DNA from: an uncultured Bacteroidia bacterium
GTDB taxonomy: Bacteria; Bacteroidota; Bacteroidia; Bacteroidales; Prolixibacteraceae
Direction of reading: 5' to 3'
Length of the DNA stretch: 64,000 nt
Assembly: GCA_903850335.1 (NCBI GenBank)
Contig: CAINLJ010000135.1
Span: 1 to 64,000 of the forward strand
The notes under the pieces were generated by a model. That model did not search any database. It saw nothing but the letters and a program-made list of their open reading frames with translations, and had not been told where the DNA came from. Each line of letters starts with the position of its first letter. Within the stretch, counting starts at the first letter, position 1. Positions 8,901 through 16,477 of the stretch are shown here, piece by piece. A program made the position numbers and the translations under genes.

Positions 8901-9171
8901 CAAAATCGTCTTTGAGAGGACAGAGGTGGATGTATTAAAATGCACTGTTATGGATAATGGAATAGGAAGGGACAAGGCTAACCAGATTAGCGGACATCCC
9001 CGTTCCGGAGATCGTCCGCACAGTACAACGATTATGGAGAACCGGATACGCCTTTTTAATCCTTCAGGTTCACCAAATAAATATAAAATTGTGTATACAG
9101 ACTTAGTTGAAAATTCCATGCCAGCCGGATTAATGGTCGAACTGTACCTTCCTATGGAATCAGGAACTTAG
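5938..9171 (+). CDS. Periplasmic beta-propeller sensor histidine kinase, LytS-type
   Basis: This 1077-residue kinase starts with a hydrophobic export segment ending near residue 36. About 700 residues of two-component regulator propeller repeats follow; their signature recurs as LWLGTDAGLCSFDG, MWFGSHGEGLFRFDG and LWAGTNKGLNCID. A Y_Y_Y domain comes next (about 720-810, with YMLKGYDETWNRWG), then one membrane helix (about 822-845), a short coiled coil, and a His_kinase domain with the phospho-acceptor His877 in QMNPHFIFN. The ATPase part has PYAENSIRHGFG and DNGIGRD. Propellers of this type sense oligosaccharides or other ligands in the periplasm. It forms a pair with the LytTR regulator upstream. 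It lacks the AraC and receiver domains of the hybrid PUL sensors. Confidence 0.93.
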   Translation: MIKKNCKSDRLNGIFLIFARLILLYGCLHPNFLKAQSYPTRHFTMKDGLPSMSIRSVYKDTKGLLWLGTDAGLCSFDGKSFRIFKSSEGMTASQIWAIAEDEEGNMWFGSHGEGLFRFDGRHFVRFTKKNGLADNRIRVLCYSKNFHSLIAGGYDGISTIKGERITCSPGTLYPKNMIFSCVTSLMDAGKFIYITTYSHSSPIRYYPDQNKYISVHDSGVYYPSHSFSACITSKGDTIFSLTNKGAYIYKKDCIIKNDTLGQIFGISEDRRGDLWMAGWSVPGMNLKGGVFRYNGNTFRNYKNSFGITDGEVWTVYCDREQDILWVGTLNEGLFMIPFTGISAYPASYFNLQHQKINDLFIDSRNTLWISGNHELIRMSSNGRFSFMDKHQMILSYRQQWKTFKPRPYNKLLSDEREALKLSINLLPEFEKREEFDFHSVIEDQDHNYLFYTRLGNFYIDEGNNKTEYLGVNDALAQLAITGRDTLIFAGWGWTYLLPKYRVPPDKKYNYMDFGSPLYVNFSKERSPRDVNRILVHGNRCWYTSWVSGLWMSHGMHLVNFNKADSTISNDLNDVCFDKKEHVIFGSNTGEICIATYEDSKLKINYRINSDNGLQGNSVSWLLADQNGKLWAGTNKGLNCIDLDLLYRTGKYVIRFMDEEDGYTGQSSKKGVMDQEGILWIAADDQLIRLDTKSYHSSDSITGKIILKALEINGIPADSTQETRLIPGTPLQSGQLRLKYSENDLSFFYDILNYSNPGKERFRYMLKGYDETWNRWGTGRKAVYTNLPSGEYTFCVEALNLRSLAYILPLELKFTIRHPWWGLWYLQVLVLILSLALFVLIVRKYIEILRKRERNKSEIEKKLVQLEMQALQAQMNPHFIFNCVNGIQYYVLANKMDEVLSYLSDFSKVVRESLANATLRMISLEQEIDFLNSYLKLEKMRFPDKFQYDIQCINLDRDSLILFPPMLIQPYAENSIRHGFGQLTRNGYLKIVFERTEVDVLKCTVMDNGIGRDKANQISGHPRSGDRPHSTTIMENRIRLFNPSGSPNKYKIVYTDLVENSMPAGLMVELYLPMESGT

Positions 9172-9205
9172 TAAAAGGTGTCAGAGCTGAATAAATAGGT
9201 TTTAT

Positions 9206-10375
9206 TCAAATATTGTAGGAGAAGATCTCCTCATCAGAAACAATCATTCCTTCTCCTGCGATTTCCAATGTCTTTACGTCAATCAATTTCAAACTTCCTG
9301 TAATCCTGTTGTCGCCGTAATCATCATATTTCAATGGTTTCGATGTTTTTATCGTAATATGAGCAATATCATTCACGAGAATGTCCCTGGCGTTATAATC
9401 ACTTTCCAGATTATCGAAGTTTACCTTATACCTGATGTCTGTAATAGTTGCATCAGTTTCGTCAGTAGTATGTTGTATTTTAAATTTATCGCCAATCTCT
9501 AAGGGCTTTTCGTCCAGCCAATGTACATGCAAGGATATACTTGAACTATATTTTGGATAATTCTTATTGATCCTTACAAGCATATCTCCTTGTTTCAGGT
9601 CAGTGAATCCATCCAGTTGAAATGTGACTGTTTGTAAGGTTAAGGCAACAGCAATTGAAGATGGCCCGTTGAAAATAGCTTTTATTGTCGACAATTTGTT
9701 GGAAGGAAGTGCCAGAACAACATCGCCTGCCTTAAACTCTCCACCCGAAACCTGTCCGGAAATACCCTTGTATGCAGAGCCTCCCCCGTTGGTTTTTTCA
9801 TTGACATCCTTTACGGGGAACCGCGGAGCGATCAGGTAATTATCTTTGTTTACGGGAAGTTCCTTAATCAGATTTAAAAGAGTCTTATCCTTGTACCAGG
9901 AAATATTTAGTGAATTATTGATCAGATTTTCACTGTATTTGGCTGAAATTGGAATATATCTGAGATTTTTTATATTCAGTTTTATTGCGATCTCTTCAAA
10001 TTCAGATTGTATAGTATTAAAAACAGTCTCAGGGAAATCCACCAGGTCGATTTTGTTAATTGCAATCACTAAATTTTGGATTTTAACTAAGGATGCGAGA
10101 AAGGAATATTTTCTGGATTCTCTTGTAATTCCCTTTAAGGCATCTATTAACAGAATCGTAACCTCCTTGCCGGCAAATAGAGCTTCATCAAAATGAACCT
10201 TATAATCAAGAGACAAGCGCTGTCTAAGTGTTTCTTTTCCGGAACCATCGTTTCCCAGGATGTTGATAAAAGGGTGATCACAATCCTTGAAACTATTTTC
10301 CGATTGATTTGGATCTTCGGGTAATTCTGGTATGGACGGGATATTTAATCCCAATGTATTGTTTTGTAGTGACAT
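9206..10375 (-). CDS. CysN/EF-Tu-like protein lacking the switch regions of the GTPase domain
   Basis: From the ATG at 10375 the product has 389 residues (two upstream starts, TTG at 10405 and ATG at 10384, are less likely). The C-terminal two thirds match the beta-barrel domains of CysN, the GTPase subunit of ATP sulfurylase: YKGISGQVSGGEFKAGDVV, GDMLVRIN, DIRYKVNFDNLE and NRITGSLKLID. In the G domain the Walker A is altered (GNDGSGKE), the stretch that should hold switch I and DxPGH is absent, and the chain continues with VTILLIDALKGIT, INKIDLVDF (G4) and YIPISAK (G5). Roughly 80-90 residues are missing compared with CysN. No cysD lies nearby. GTP hydrolysis looks unlikely; it may be a repurposed scaffold or a decaying gene, though the frame is intact over its whole length. 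Confidence 0.8.
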   Translation of the reverse strand: MSLQNNTLGLNIPSIPELPEDPNQSENSFKDCDHPFINILGNDGSGKETLRQRLSLDYKVHFDEALFAGKEVTILLIDALKGITRESRKYSFLASLVKIQNLVIAINKIDLVDFPETVFNTIQSEFEEIAIKLNIKNLRYIPISAKYSENLINNSLNISWYKDKTLLNLIKELPVNKDNYLIAPRFPVKDVNEKTNGGGSAYKGISGQVSGGEFKAGDVVLALPSNKLSTIKAIFNGPSSIAVALTLQTVTFQLDGFTDLKQGDMLVRINKNYPKYSSSISLHVHWLDEKPLEIGDKFKIQHTTDETDATITDIRYKVNFDNLESDYNARDILVNDIAHITIKTSKPLKYDDYGDNRITGSLKLIDVKTLEIAGEGMIVSDEEIFSYNI

Positions 10376-10405
10376 AGCAAACATAGTTTTATATTTAATT
10401 GACAA

Positions 10406-10742
10406 TTTCAGCCCTTCTGCTCCCTAATTTCCAATTGAGAGTTTTTGCTCTTTTTATTTGGTTTAGTTTATTAGCTGACGTATGACAAAAAAAGTAGTTC
10501 TTAACCGGTTGTGAAATCCCTTATTAGAGGTAAATTGAATACCCTCTTTATGGTATGGATATTTAGATTTTAAAATATTATCCTCATTTTGTGGGATAAT
10601 TATGGGTTAAATAATTTGGCTGAAAGGAATTATTCCTAAATAAAGTGAATTTTTTGACTAGTTAGTTTTGATCTTGAAATGAGAGTATTACTTTTATACT
10701 TTGAGAGCAGAATCAAGCTAAAATAACAAACATTAGAAAGGT
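10406..10742. other. Intergenic region between divergent genes, with two palindromes
   Basis: No gene is seen. It holds a 7-base inverted repeat, ATTATCC (10577-10583) with GGATAAT (10594-10600), and an almost perfect palindrome, AGGAAT T ATTCCT (10625-10637). Both lie upstream of the plus-strand isomerase-fold lipoprotein gene and may be operators. A near-consensus box, TACTTTG, lies close to 10700, one base short of TAnnTTTG. Confidence 0.4.
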
Positions 10743-11648
10743 ATGCAAAACAGACGGGAGTTTTTAAAAATTTCAGCTGCAGGATCTGCAGGTATGATCT
10801 TATTCGGCGCTACAGGATGTAATTCGAATGTTGTTGACCGAAAAAGTTTTGGTGTAGGATTACAGCTTTATACTATTCGTGACGCTATGAGCGCAGATGT
10901 AAAGGGGACTTTAAAAAAGGTATCCGACATTGGTTATAAAAACCTTGAACTTGCCGGATATTCAGAAGGTAAGTTTTACGGTTTTAAACCCGCTGAATTC
11001 AGTAAAATTGTGAGTGATTTAGGTTTGGTTGCCTTAAGTAGTCATACCCAGGTGGAATCAGCATCCATTTCGCTGGATAAAGCTAAATTGATGGCTGACT
11101 CTCATGCTGAACTCGGTGTTAAATTTTGTATTAAGCCGTGGATTGAACCCGTTGACCGCAACATTGAGTCTTACAAAAAGATGATAGGAGATGTTAATGA
11201 AGTTGCCAGGATTACAAAAGGTGTTGGCATTCAGTTTGGATATCACAACCATAATTTTGAGTTTCACAATGTTGATGGAATTGTTCCTTACTTCGATTTG
11301 TTTTTACCCGGGATGGATGCCAGTCTGGTCACAATGGAATTGGATCTCTTTTGGGCATCAAAAGCCGGTCAGGATCCGGTGGCCATGTTTAAGAAATACC
11401 CGGGAAGGTTCCAGCTTCTTCACATGAAAGATATGCTTACCAAACAAGCACCTTTCTATGAAGTAATAAAAGATGACATTTGCAGCGTAGGTGCCGGAGT
11501 GATCGATTTTCAGGCTATCCTGGCAGCAAAAGAGACTGCAGGAACGAAATATATTTTCGTTGAGGATGACAATCAGGGTAATGGGAAACCGTTTGAAGGG
11601 ATTGAGACCAGCATTAAAAATCTTACTACAAAAATTCTGAAATCATAG
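10743..11648 (+). CDS. Tat-exported sugar phosphate isomerase/epimerase-fold lipoprotein
   Basis: The 301-residue product belongs to the xylose isomerase-like TIM-barrel family (AP endonuclease 2 fold). The N-terminus has a twin-arginine motif in NRREFLK and a lipobox ending in GATGC, so the protein is exported folded, then probably lipidated and anchored in the periplasm or outer membrane. Metal-binding segments typical of the fold are visible: FGYHNHNFEF, MELDLFW, LLHMKDM and IFVEDD. Export of such enzymes is common in Bacteroidota and Planctomycetes that attack polysaccharides. The gene stands alone, ending at a strong terminator. The substrate is unknown; an isomerase, epimerase or lyase acting on a sugar or 3-keto sugar is plausible. 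Confidence 0.88.
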   Translation: MQNRREFLKISAAGSAGMILFGATGCNSNVVDRKSFGVGLQLYTIRDAMSADVKGTLKKVSDIGYKNLELAGYSEGKFYGFKPAEFSKIVSDLGLVALSSHTQVESASISLDKAKLMADSHAELGVKFCIKPWIEPVDRNIESYKKMIGDVNEVARITKGVGIQFGYHNHNFEFHNVDGIVPYFDLFLPGMDASLVTMELDLFWASKAGQDPVAMFKKYPGRFQLLHMKDMLTKQAPFYEVIKDDICSVGAGVIDFQAILAAKETAGTKYIFVEDDNQGNGKPFEGIETSIKNLTTKILKS

Positions 11649-11686
11649 TTATATAAATTTCAAAATCCTGAGTAAAATAAGTTTTT

Positions 11687-11723
11687 AAAGGGGTTCAGAT
11701 CGAATGGTCTGAACCCCTTTTTT
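11687..11723 (+). terminator. Strong intrinsic terminator
   Basis: A perfect 13-base stem, AAAGGGGTTCAGA (11687-11699) with TCTGAACCCCTTT (11708-11720), has an 8-base loop and ends in a run of T to 11723. It lies about 40 bases after the isomerase-fold lipoprotein gene. Confidence 0.95.
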
Positions 11724-11776
11724 AGTCTTAATATCAGGTAGATTCATCTAAAGTTTAAATTTCTCTGATTTATTTT

Positions 11777-11822
11777 TTTGTAGTTTCAAATTTATTTTTA
11801 ACTTTGCAACTCAAAGTACTTT
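11777..11822 (+). promoter_or_regulatory. Promoter and candidate operator of the creD locus, copy 1
   Basis: TTTG (11777-11780), an 18-base spacer and TAACTTTG (11799-11806) form a Bacteroidota-type promoter. The -7 box overlaps a nested palindrome at 11801-11822: ACTTTG-N5-CAAAGT, whose right arm is also half of AAAGTACTTT. The start codon follows at 11826. The same arrangement recurs before creD at 12835-12856, which points to one shared regulator, most simply the winged-helix protein encoded between the two copies. Confidence 0.75.
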
Positions 11823-11825
11823 TAA

Positions 11826-12464
11826 ATGAAAGCAAACATTGTTAATCCAAAGGAAGATCTCCAGACCATTCGCGAAATCATGGAACGGTCTTCAAAATTT
11901 GTATCACTTAGTGGCTTATCTGGTATTTTTGCCGGAGTATGTGCCTTAATAGGGGCCGCCGTTGCCTGGTTCTTTATTTTTGGCGGAGACAATATTAGTA
12001 TTGACGATTTTCTGCAAAATCCGGCAGGCTTTCATAATATGCATATTGGATATAATCTTGCAATGGATGGCTTATTGGTTCTTGGATTTGCCATCCTGGG
12101 GACTGTATATTTTTCGTTCCGTAAGGCACGGGTAAGCGGCCGGAAGTTATGGACTAATTTAACCCTGAGGTTACTCATCCATGTTATGATTCCACTTATT
12201 TCGGGTGGAATTATTATTGTTGTTCTCTTGTTTCGGGGCATTTATGACCTGATTCCTTCTTTTATGCTGATATTTTACGGATTGTCACTCGTAAATGCCG
12301 GGAAATTTACTTTTGGTGAGATTCATCATCTTGGACTGACAGAAATAGTTCTAGGCCTGATCGCCTCAATCTTCACTGCTTATAGTTTACTGTTCTGGAC
12401 TATAGGTTTTGGTCTAGTGCACATTCTTTATGGAATGTTAGTATATTTTCGTCATGAAGGTTGA
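11826..12464 (+). CDS. Polytopic membrane protein of the creD locus
   Basis: This 212-residue protein has a soluble N-terminal helix followed by about five or six hydrophobic helices (near 35-55, 75-95, 115-140, 145-160, 170-190 and 190-208). I do not recognise a family beyond an unnamed inner-membrane protein. It is the first gene after a promoter whose -7 box overlaps the candidate operator, and it precedes the winged-helix regulator gene by 58 bases. Linkage of such a protein and a regulator to creD suggests a shared role in envelope stress or peptide response, but that is inference from position only. No catalytic motif is visible. Confidence 0.75.
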   Translation: MKANIVNPKEDLQTIREIMERSSKFVSLSGLSGIFAGVCALIGAAVAWFFIFGGDNISIDDFLQNPAGFHNMHIGYNLAMDGLLVLGFAILGTVYFSFRKARVSGRKLWTNLTLRLLIHVMIPLISGGIIIVVLLFRGIYDLIPSFMLIFYGLSLVNAGKFTFGEIHHLGLTEIVLGLIASIFTAYSLLFWTIGFGLVHILYGMLVYFRHEG

Positions 12465-12522
12465 TTGAGAAATATTTGTGGCAAGAGAAAAACTAAAATC
12501 GTTAAACAGCAATAAATAACCA

Positions 12523-12819
12523 GTGAAGAATCCAATCTTTGACCTTCAGAAAGTATTTGAAAGCCGCATCAGGCTTGGAATCATGTCTGCACTTAGTGTG
12601 AACGAAAGGCTAGATTTCAATGCGCTGAAGGAGCTGCTTGAATTGACTGACGGGAATCTGGCAAGCCATCTGAAGGCTTTGGAACAACAGGAAATCATTA
12701 TCGTTTCGAAGCAATTTATTGGCCGGAAACCAAGTACAACCTACATGGCAACTCTATATGGAAAAGACTTATTCCGGCAACATTTGGAAGCCCTTGAAAG
12801 ACTGATTAATAATCACTAA
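12523..12819 (+). CDS. Small winged-helix transcriptional regulator
   Basis: This 98-residue protein is a bare winged helix-turn-helix of the ArsR/MarR-like type (PF13601-like): RIRLGIMSALSVNERLDF, then NALKELLELTDGNLASHLKAL as the helix-turn-helix, then EQQEIIIVSKQFIGRKPSTTY as the wing, and a C-terminal dimerisation helix. It has no ligand-binding domain and no cysteine, so its signal is not obvious. The start codon is GTG at 12523. It lies between the two copies of the palindromic operator and is the best candidate to bind them as a dimer, repressing both its own operon and creD. Confidence 0.9.
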   Translation: MKNPIFDLQKVFESRIRLGIMSALSVNERLDFNALKELLELTDGNLASHLKALEQQEIIIVSKQFIGRKPSTTYMATLYGKDLFRQHLEALERLINNH

Positions 12820-12834
12820 TTTTTTTAATATTAA

Positions 12835-12856
12835 ACTTTGTATGTCAAAGTACTTT
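12835..12856 (+). promoter_or_regulatory. Candidate operator upstream of creD, copy 2
   Basis: This site repeats copy 1: ACTTTG (12835-12840), five bases, then CAAAGT (12846-12851), which forms the left part of AAAGTACTTT (12847-12856). It sits 13 bases before the creD start codon. The preceding AATATTAAACTTTG resembles a -7 box with one extra base, so creD may have its own regulated promoter. Confidence 0.7.
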
Positions 12857-12869
12857 TAAAACTAAAAAC

Positions 12870-14177
12870 ATGGAAACAAAAGGAATTCAGCAGTTTTTGA
12901 ACAGTTACAGTGTTAAGATGATCATTGTTTCGGGAATGGCAATTTTGCTGCTAATCCCATCATTATTGATTCAGGATATCATTCGGGAGCGAATTGCACT
13001 GAGCCAGAATGTTAAGAATGAACTTTACACTCAGTGGGGTGGTAAACAGGTCGTAGCGGGTCCGGTTTTGAATGTGCCGTTTACAGTATCAGATCCTGAT
13101 GAGAACAATAAGATAGTAAACGAAAGACATGGAGTTGCACATTTTCTGCCTGAGACGTTAAAGACAAATGGTGTCCTTATTCCGGAAATGAGAAGTCGTG
13201 GGATATATAATGTTGTGGTGTATCAGGGGAAACTCAAATTATCAGGATCGTTTATTCAGCCGGATATTTCACTTCCGGATATTCAAAATGCCCGTTACAA
13301 CTGGAGCTCGGCTTATTTTACAATTGGCATATCGGATATGAGAGGCATTAAAAATCTACCCGAGCTGGTTGTAAACGGCCTTAAATGTAAGGTGGAACCG
13401 GGTGTAGCCGATACCGATCTGTTCCAATCGGGAATAACGATAAATGCAGGCTCTGTTGACCTTAAACGTACTGTAAATTTTGAATTGGATTTGGTTTTAA
13501 ACGGATCGGAGGATCTCTCGGTTGAGGCATTGGGAAAAACATCGGAGGTTACTTTAAAATCGGAATGGGCACAACCCGCATTTTCAGGAAGATTTCTTCC
13601 TGAAAATCGTCAGGTAACTGCGAAAGGATTTACTGCTGACTGGGTAGTGACTCATCTGAACCGAAATTTTCCTCAACAATGGACGGACAAAAAATTTAAC
13701 ACACACGACGCTAAACTAGGTGTCGAACTGCTGATTCCGGTTGATCATTATCAAAAATCAATGCGCTCAGTAAAATATGCATTCTTATTTATTGCCCTGA
13801 ATTTCATCATCTTTATTTTCATCGAGATTAAAAGCAAAGTCAGGATTCATCCATTCCAGTATTCTCTTGTGGCTTTTGCTTTACTTATTTTTTATGCGTT
13901 GCTAACTTCGATTGGCGAGCACGTAGGTTTCAATCTGGCATACCTGATTTCTTCGCTGGCAGTCACTTCATTAATTTCCTGGTATACCTATTCATTATTG
14001 CGTGATACGCGCAGTGTGATCTGGATTACGCTGTTACAAACCGGATTATATTTATTTCTGTTTACTATTTTACAGCTTCAGGATTTTGCTTTGTTAGGTG
14101 GTACGATCGGCTTATTTATAATCCTTGCCATCATTATGAAAGCTTCTCAGAAAATAGAGTTGTACTCAGAGATATAA
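12870..14177 (+). CDS. creD: Inner membrane protein of the CreD family
   Basis: The 435-residue product matches CreD: one N-terminal membrane helix (about 17-37), a large periplasmic domain (about 40-300) with QVVAGPVLNVPF and YAFLFIALNFIIFIFIE, and a block of about five or six helices at the C-terminus. CreD is the membrane protein of the CreBC regulon in gamma-proteobacteria; in Bacteroidota it is usually found with a small regulator gene, as here. Its molecular activity is not known; it is linked to envelope stress and colicin tolerance in E. coli. No creBC two-component pair is nearby. The duplicated operator upstream suggests control by the neighbouring winged-helix protein. Confidence 0.93.
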   Translation: METKGIQQFLNSYSVKMIIVSGMAILLLIPSLLIQDIIRERIALSQNVKNELYTQWGGKQVVAGPVLNVPFTVSDPDENNKIVNERHGVAHFLPETLKTNGVLIPEMRSRGIYNVVVYQGKLKLSGSFIQPDISLPDIQNARYNWSSAYFTIGISDMRGIKNLPELVVNGLKCKVEPGVADTDLFQSGITINAGSVDLKRTVNFELDLVLNGSEDLSVEALGKTSEVTLKSEWAQPAFSGRFLPENRQVTAKGFTADWVVTHLNRNFPQQWTDKKFNTHDAKLGVELLIPVDHYQKSMRSVKYAFLFIALNFIIFIFIEIKSKVRIHPFQYSLVAFALLIFYALLTSIGEHVGFNLAYLISSLAVTSLISWYTYSLLRDTRSVIWITLLQTGLYLFLFTILQLQDFALLGGTIGLFIILAIIMKASQKIELYSEI

Positions 14178-14219
14178 AAACACTTGATTCAGAGGAGTAT
14201 CCGATAAATGGAGGAAAGA

Positions 14220-15299
14220 TCAATATATGCAGGGAATTATTCTGTATTTAACTTTAGTTGAATATTCCTTCCATAAATTGCCATATTTCAGGCTACACCG
14301 TTTATCATCGTCAATCTGCCTGGGTACAAGGAGTGCAATGTAATATATTGGGTATAACCATGCCCAATATATTACCGGGTACCCGGTACTTAGGGCAATT
14401 GCAACACCCATTAATATTTCACCCAAATAGTTTATGTGTCTGCTTACACCCCAAAATCCGTTAACCAATAAGGTCTTATTTCCTTCTGAGATGACTTGCG
14501 GCTTAATTCCAAGAAAAGGCTTCTCAGGTTGGGTCTTAAAATAATATTTCTGCATGTTTGCTCCCCTGGACAGCATCCATCCGGATAAAAATAGCAGTGC
14601 ATAACAAACAGACAGCCAAACCGGTATATCAGGTTTTTGGATATCCGCGATGGCCCATAGGGCAATTGAATAAAAGTAAGGATAGAATGTCAGGCACCCC
14701 CAGCCCAATTTTAAACCAACGCGTTCTGCAAAGAAATCATATGTAAACAGATGCACTTTTTCGAAAGACAAATAGTCACAGACAAAGTATGTAAGCAAAC
14801 TGCTGCAGAGAAATACAGCCGAAGATATCTTCCCGTATACAAGATAATTGTGTGCGGCAAAACTAAGGACATTGAGTTGCAGCATTACAGCTCCAATAAG
14901 ATACAACCATATTTTGGCATCGATTTTTTTGTTCCTTGTTTGGGGGTTTTCAACTCTTCCGAAAAATAGTTCGGCAATGAAGGTCCGGCCTGTTGACGGA
15001 TAGGGCAGGACAATAAGGAATGAAAATATTAATCCCAGCGTGAAAGCTCCGGCCAGACTATACCACCTGATTATGTAAAGCCAGTCATAAGCAACCCATC
15101 CAAGATACCCGGATATAAACCAAAGTAAAATTGAAACAAGTAAAACAAGAATCCCGTTTAGCCTGTATTTCAATACTTCTCCGGTTTGAGAGTGTCTCAC
15201 GTAACCTCGTATCCATCGTCCCGGCAGGAAGTAATATAAGGCAGTAATTACTGCATACAGAATCCACGGCGTAAAAAATCCGGTTAGTTTAATGATCAT
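14220..15299 (-). CDS. ERG4/ERG24-family (sterol C14/C24 reductase-like) membrane reductase
   Basis: This 359-residue polytopic protein has about eight to ten membrane helices. The C-terminal 90 residues carry the signature of the sterol reductase superfamily: GFWGVSRHINYLGEILM, then DDDKRCSLKYGNLWKEY and VKYRIIPCIY, which form the NADPH and substrate site in eukaryotic C14/C7 reductases. Bacterial relatives exist (for example in Coxiella, where one reduces a sterol side chain), but most Bacteroidota do not make sterols. It overlaps the upstream SDR gene by four bases (ATGA), so the two are translated together and probably act on the same lipid, such as an acquired sterol or bile acid, a polyprenoid or an unusual fatty acyl chain. 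The family call is firm; the substrate is not. Confidence 0.85.
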   Translation of the reverse strand: MIIKLTGFFTPWILYAVITALYYFLPGRWIRGYVRHSQTGEVLKYRLNGILVLLVSILLWFISGYLGWVAYDWLYIIRWYSLAGAFTLGLIFSFLIVLPYPSTGRTFIAELFFGRVENPQTRNKKIDAKIWLYLIGAVMLQLNVLSFAAHNYLVYGKISSAVFLCSSLLTYFVCDYLSFEKVHLFTYDFFAERVGLKLGWGCLTFYPYFYSIALWAIADIQKPDIPVWLSVCYALLFLSGWMLSRGANMQKYYFKTQPEKPFLGIKPQVISEGNKTLLVNGFWGVSRHINYLGEILMGVAIALSTGYPVIYWAWLYPIYYIALLVPRQIDDDKRCSLKYGNLWKEYSTKVKYRIIPCIY

Positions 15300-16078
15300 G
15301 TCAATTCTTTTGTGTTCTTATCCATTATTGAGATCGCCATTTTTCTTGGGAATAGACGCCCCATGAAAAAACGGGCCAGTTTGTTAATAAATCCGGGAAT
15401 TACCGTTGGTCCTTTGCCAAGTGCATTTAACGTCTTAATCACAACCTCGTGTGCATCCAGTGTCCCCGGTGCATCTTTCGAGTTTTGCGCCTTTTTATAT
15501 CCGGGAGTGGTTATTGCTCCGGCACATGAGGCGATTACGTCTATTCCATGCTTATTCAGTTCATTCCAGATACCTTCTGCTAAAATAATATTAAATGCCT
15601 TTGAAGCGGCGTAGGTTGCAATTTTTGGACTACCCTGGTTGCCTGCCAGTGAAGACATCAAAACTATGCCACCTCCCTTTTTTTGTATCATTTGCTGTGA
15701 AACCAGTTTTGTAAGCAGCAAGGGTGCTTTAATGTTAACGTCGACTATTTTTAGTAGATTTTCCTCAGAAACATTTTCGAAATATCCTATTGGGGCAAAA
15801 GCTGCGTTATAAACCAACAGGCCAATATTTGAGCCGATATGGGATTCAAAATTCTTGATTTGCTTGTAATCAGCCAGGTCTATTGAATAACACTTTATTT
15901 CAATTTGATATTTGAATTTTAAATTATCAGATAGTTCTTCAAGCTTCTCCAAACGCCGCGCAACTAGAATTAGATTTAGCCCTCGTTTTGCGAGCTCTTC
16001 GGCAAACGCAGCGCCAAGTCCCTCAGAGGCTCCGGCGACGATTGCCCAGGGTCCGTATTTTGATTTGAAATCCTGCAT
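15296..16078 (-). CDS. SDR oxidoreductase resembling 17beta-HSD/3-ketoacyl-CoA reductases
   Basis: This 260-residue short-chain dehydrogenase has a Rossmann motif GASEGLGA near residue 17, NAAFA, SSLAGNQG and the catalytic YAASK near 159. The opening YGPWAIVAGASEGLGAAFAEE is of the kind seen in the HSD17B3/HSD17B12 type, which reduces 3-ketoacyl-CoA or 17-ketosteroids, more than in FabG. It ends with a basic hydrophobic tail that may associate with membrane. The stop codon overlaps the start of the ERG4/ERG24-like reductase by four bases, so the pair is one operon. A two-step reduction of a lipid or steroid substrate is the simplest reading. A general carbonyl reductase cannot be excluded. 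Confidence 0.88.
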   Translation of the reverse strand: MQDFKSKYGPWAIVAGASEGLGAAFAEELAKRGLNLILVARRLEKLEELSDNLKFKYQIEIKCYSIDLADYKQIKNFESHIGSNIGLLVYNAAFAPIGYFENVSEENLLKIVDVNIKAPLLLTKLVSQQMIQKKGGGIVLMSSLAGNQGSPKIATYAASKAFNIILAEGIWNELNKHGIDVIASCAGAITTPGYKKAQNSKDAPGTLDAHEVVIKTLNALGKGPTVIPGFINKLARFFMGRLFPRKMAISIMDKNTKELT

Positions 16079-16477
16079 GGTTCATGGATAAGAGGAGTAA
16101 AAATAGATTATTCTTTGATGTTAATTGAAGGCAAATAATTTAACCCTGTGAATTTATTCATGATCCCAAAAACATCACAATTAATTGAATATTAAAAAAA
16201 TAGGTTAATACACATTAAAAAAATAATAAGGTTTCGAATCAGTGGGTTTGCCCTGGCTACAAAGGTTAAAAAGAAGAAGAATAAGGTTTAATTTCAGTAC
16301 AAGATATATTCGGTTTAGGTCATTGATATTCAAGGTTTATGTCTTTAAATCTTAGAGCTTTAAGGAAGGAAAATAATGCTTTTTTTAGTTAAGGCAAAAT
16401 TACCAGGATTCATTTTTGTTATTGAAGGGATTAAAGACATGCCCCACCTGCTTATAAACCTTATTTTTCTTCATCTT
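16079..16477. other. AT-rich gap between two SDR genes
   Basis: No gene or strong terminator is seen. A short direct repeat, ATTAAAAAAATA, begins near 16190 and again near 16215. The region separates two minus-strand SDR genes and must hold the promoter of the downstream SDR/ERG4-like pair; I find no TAnnTTTG match there. Confidence 0.4.

Noticed and set aside
9188-9208. AT-only hairpin TGAATAAA/TTTATTCA between convergent genes
   Set aside because: Without G-C pairs beyond one, it is too weak to call a terminator, and it overlaps the stop codon of the CysN-like gene.
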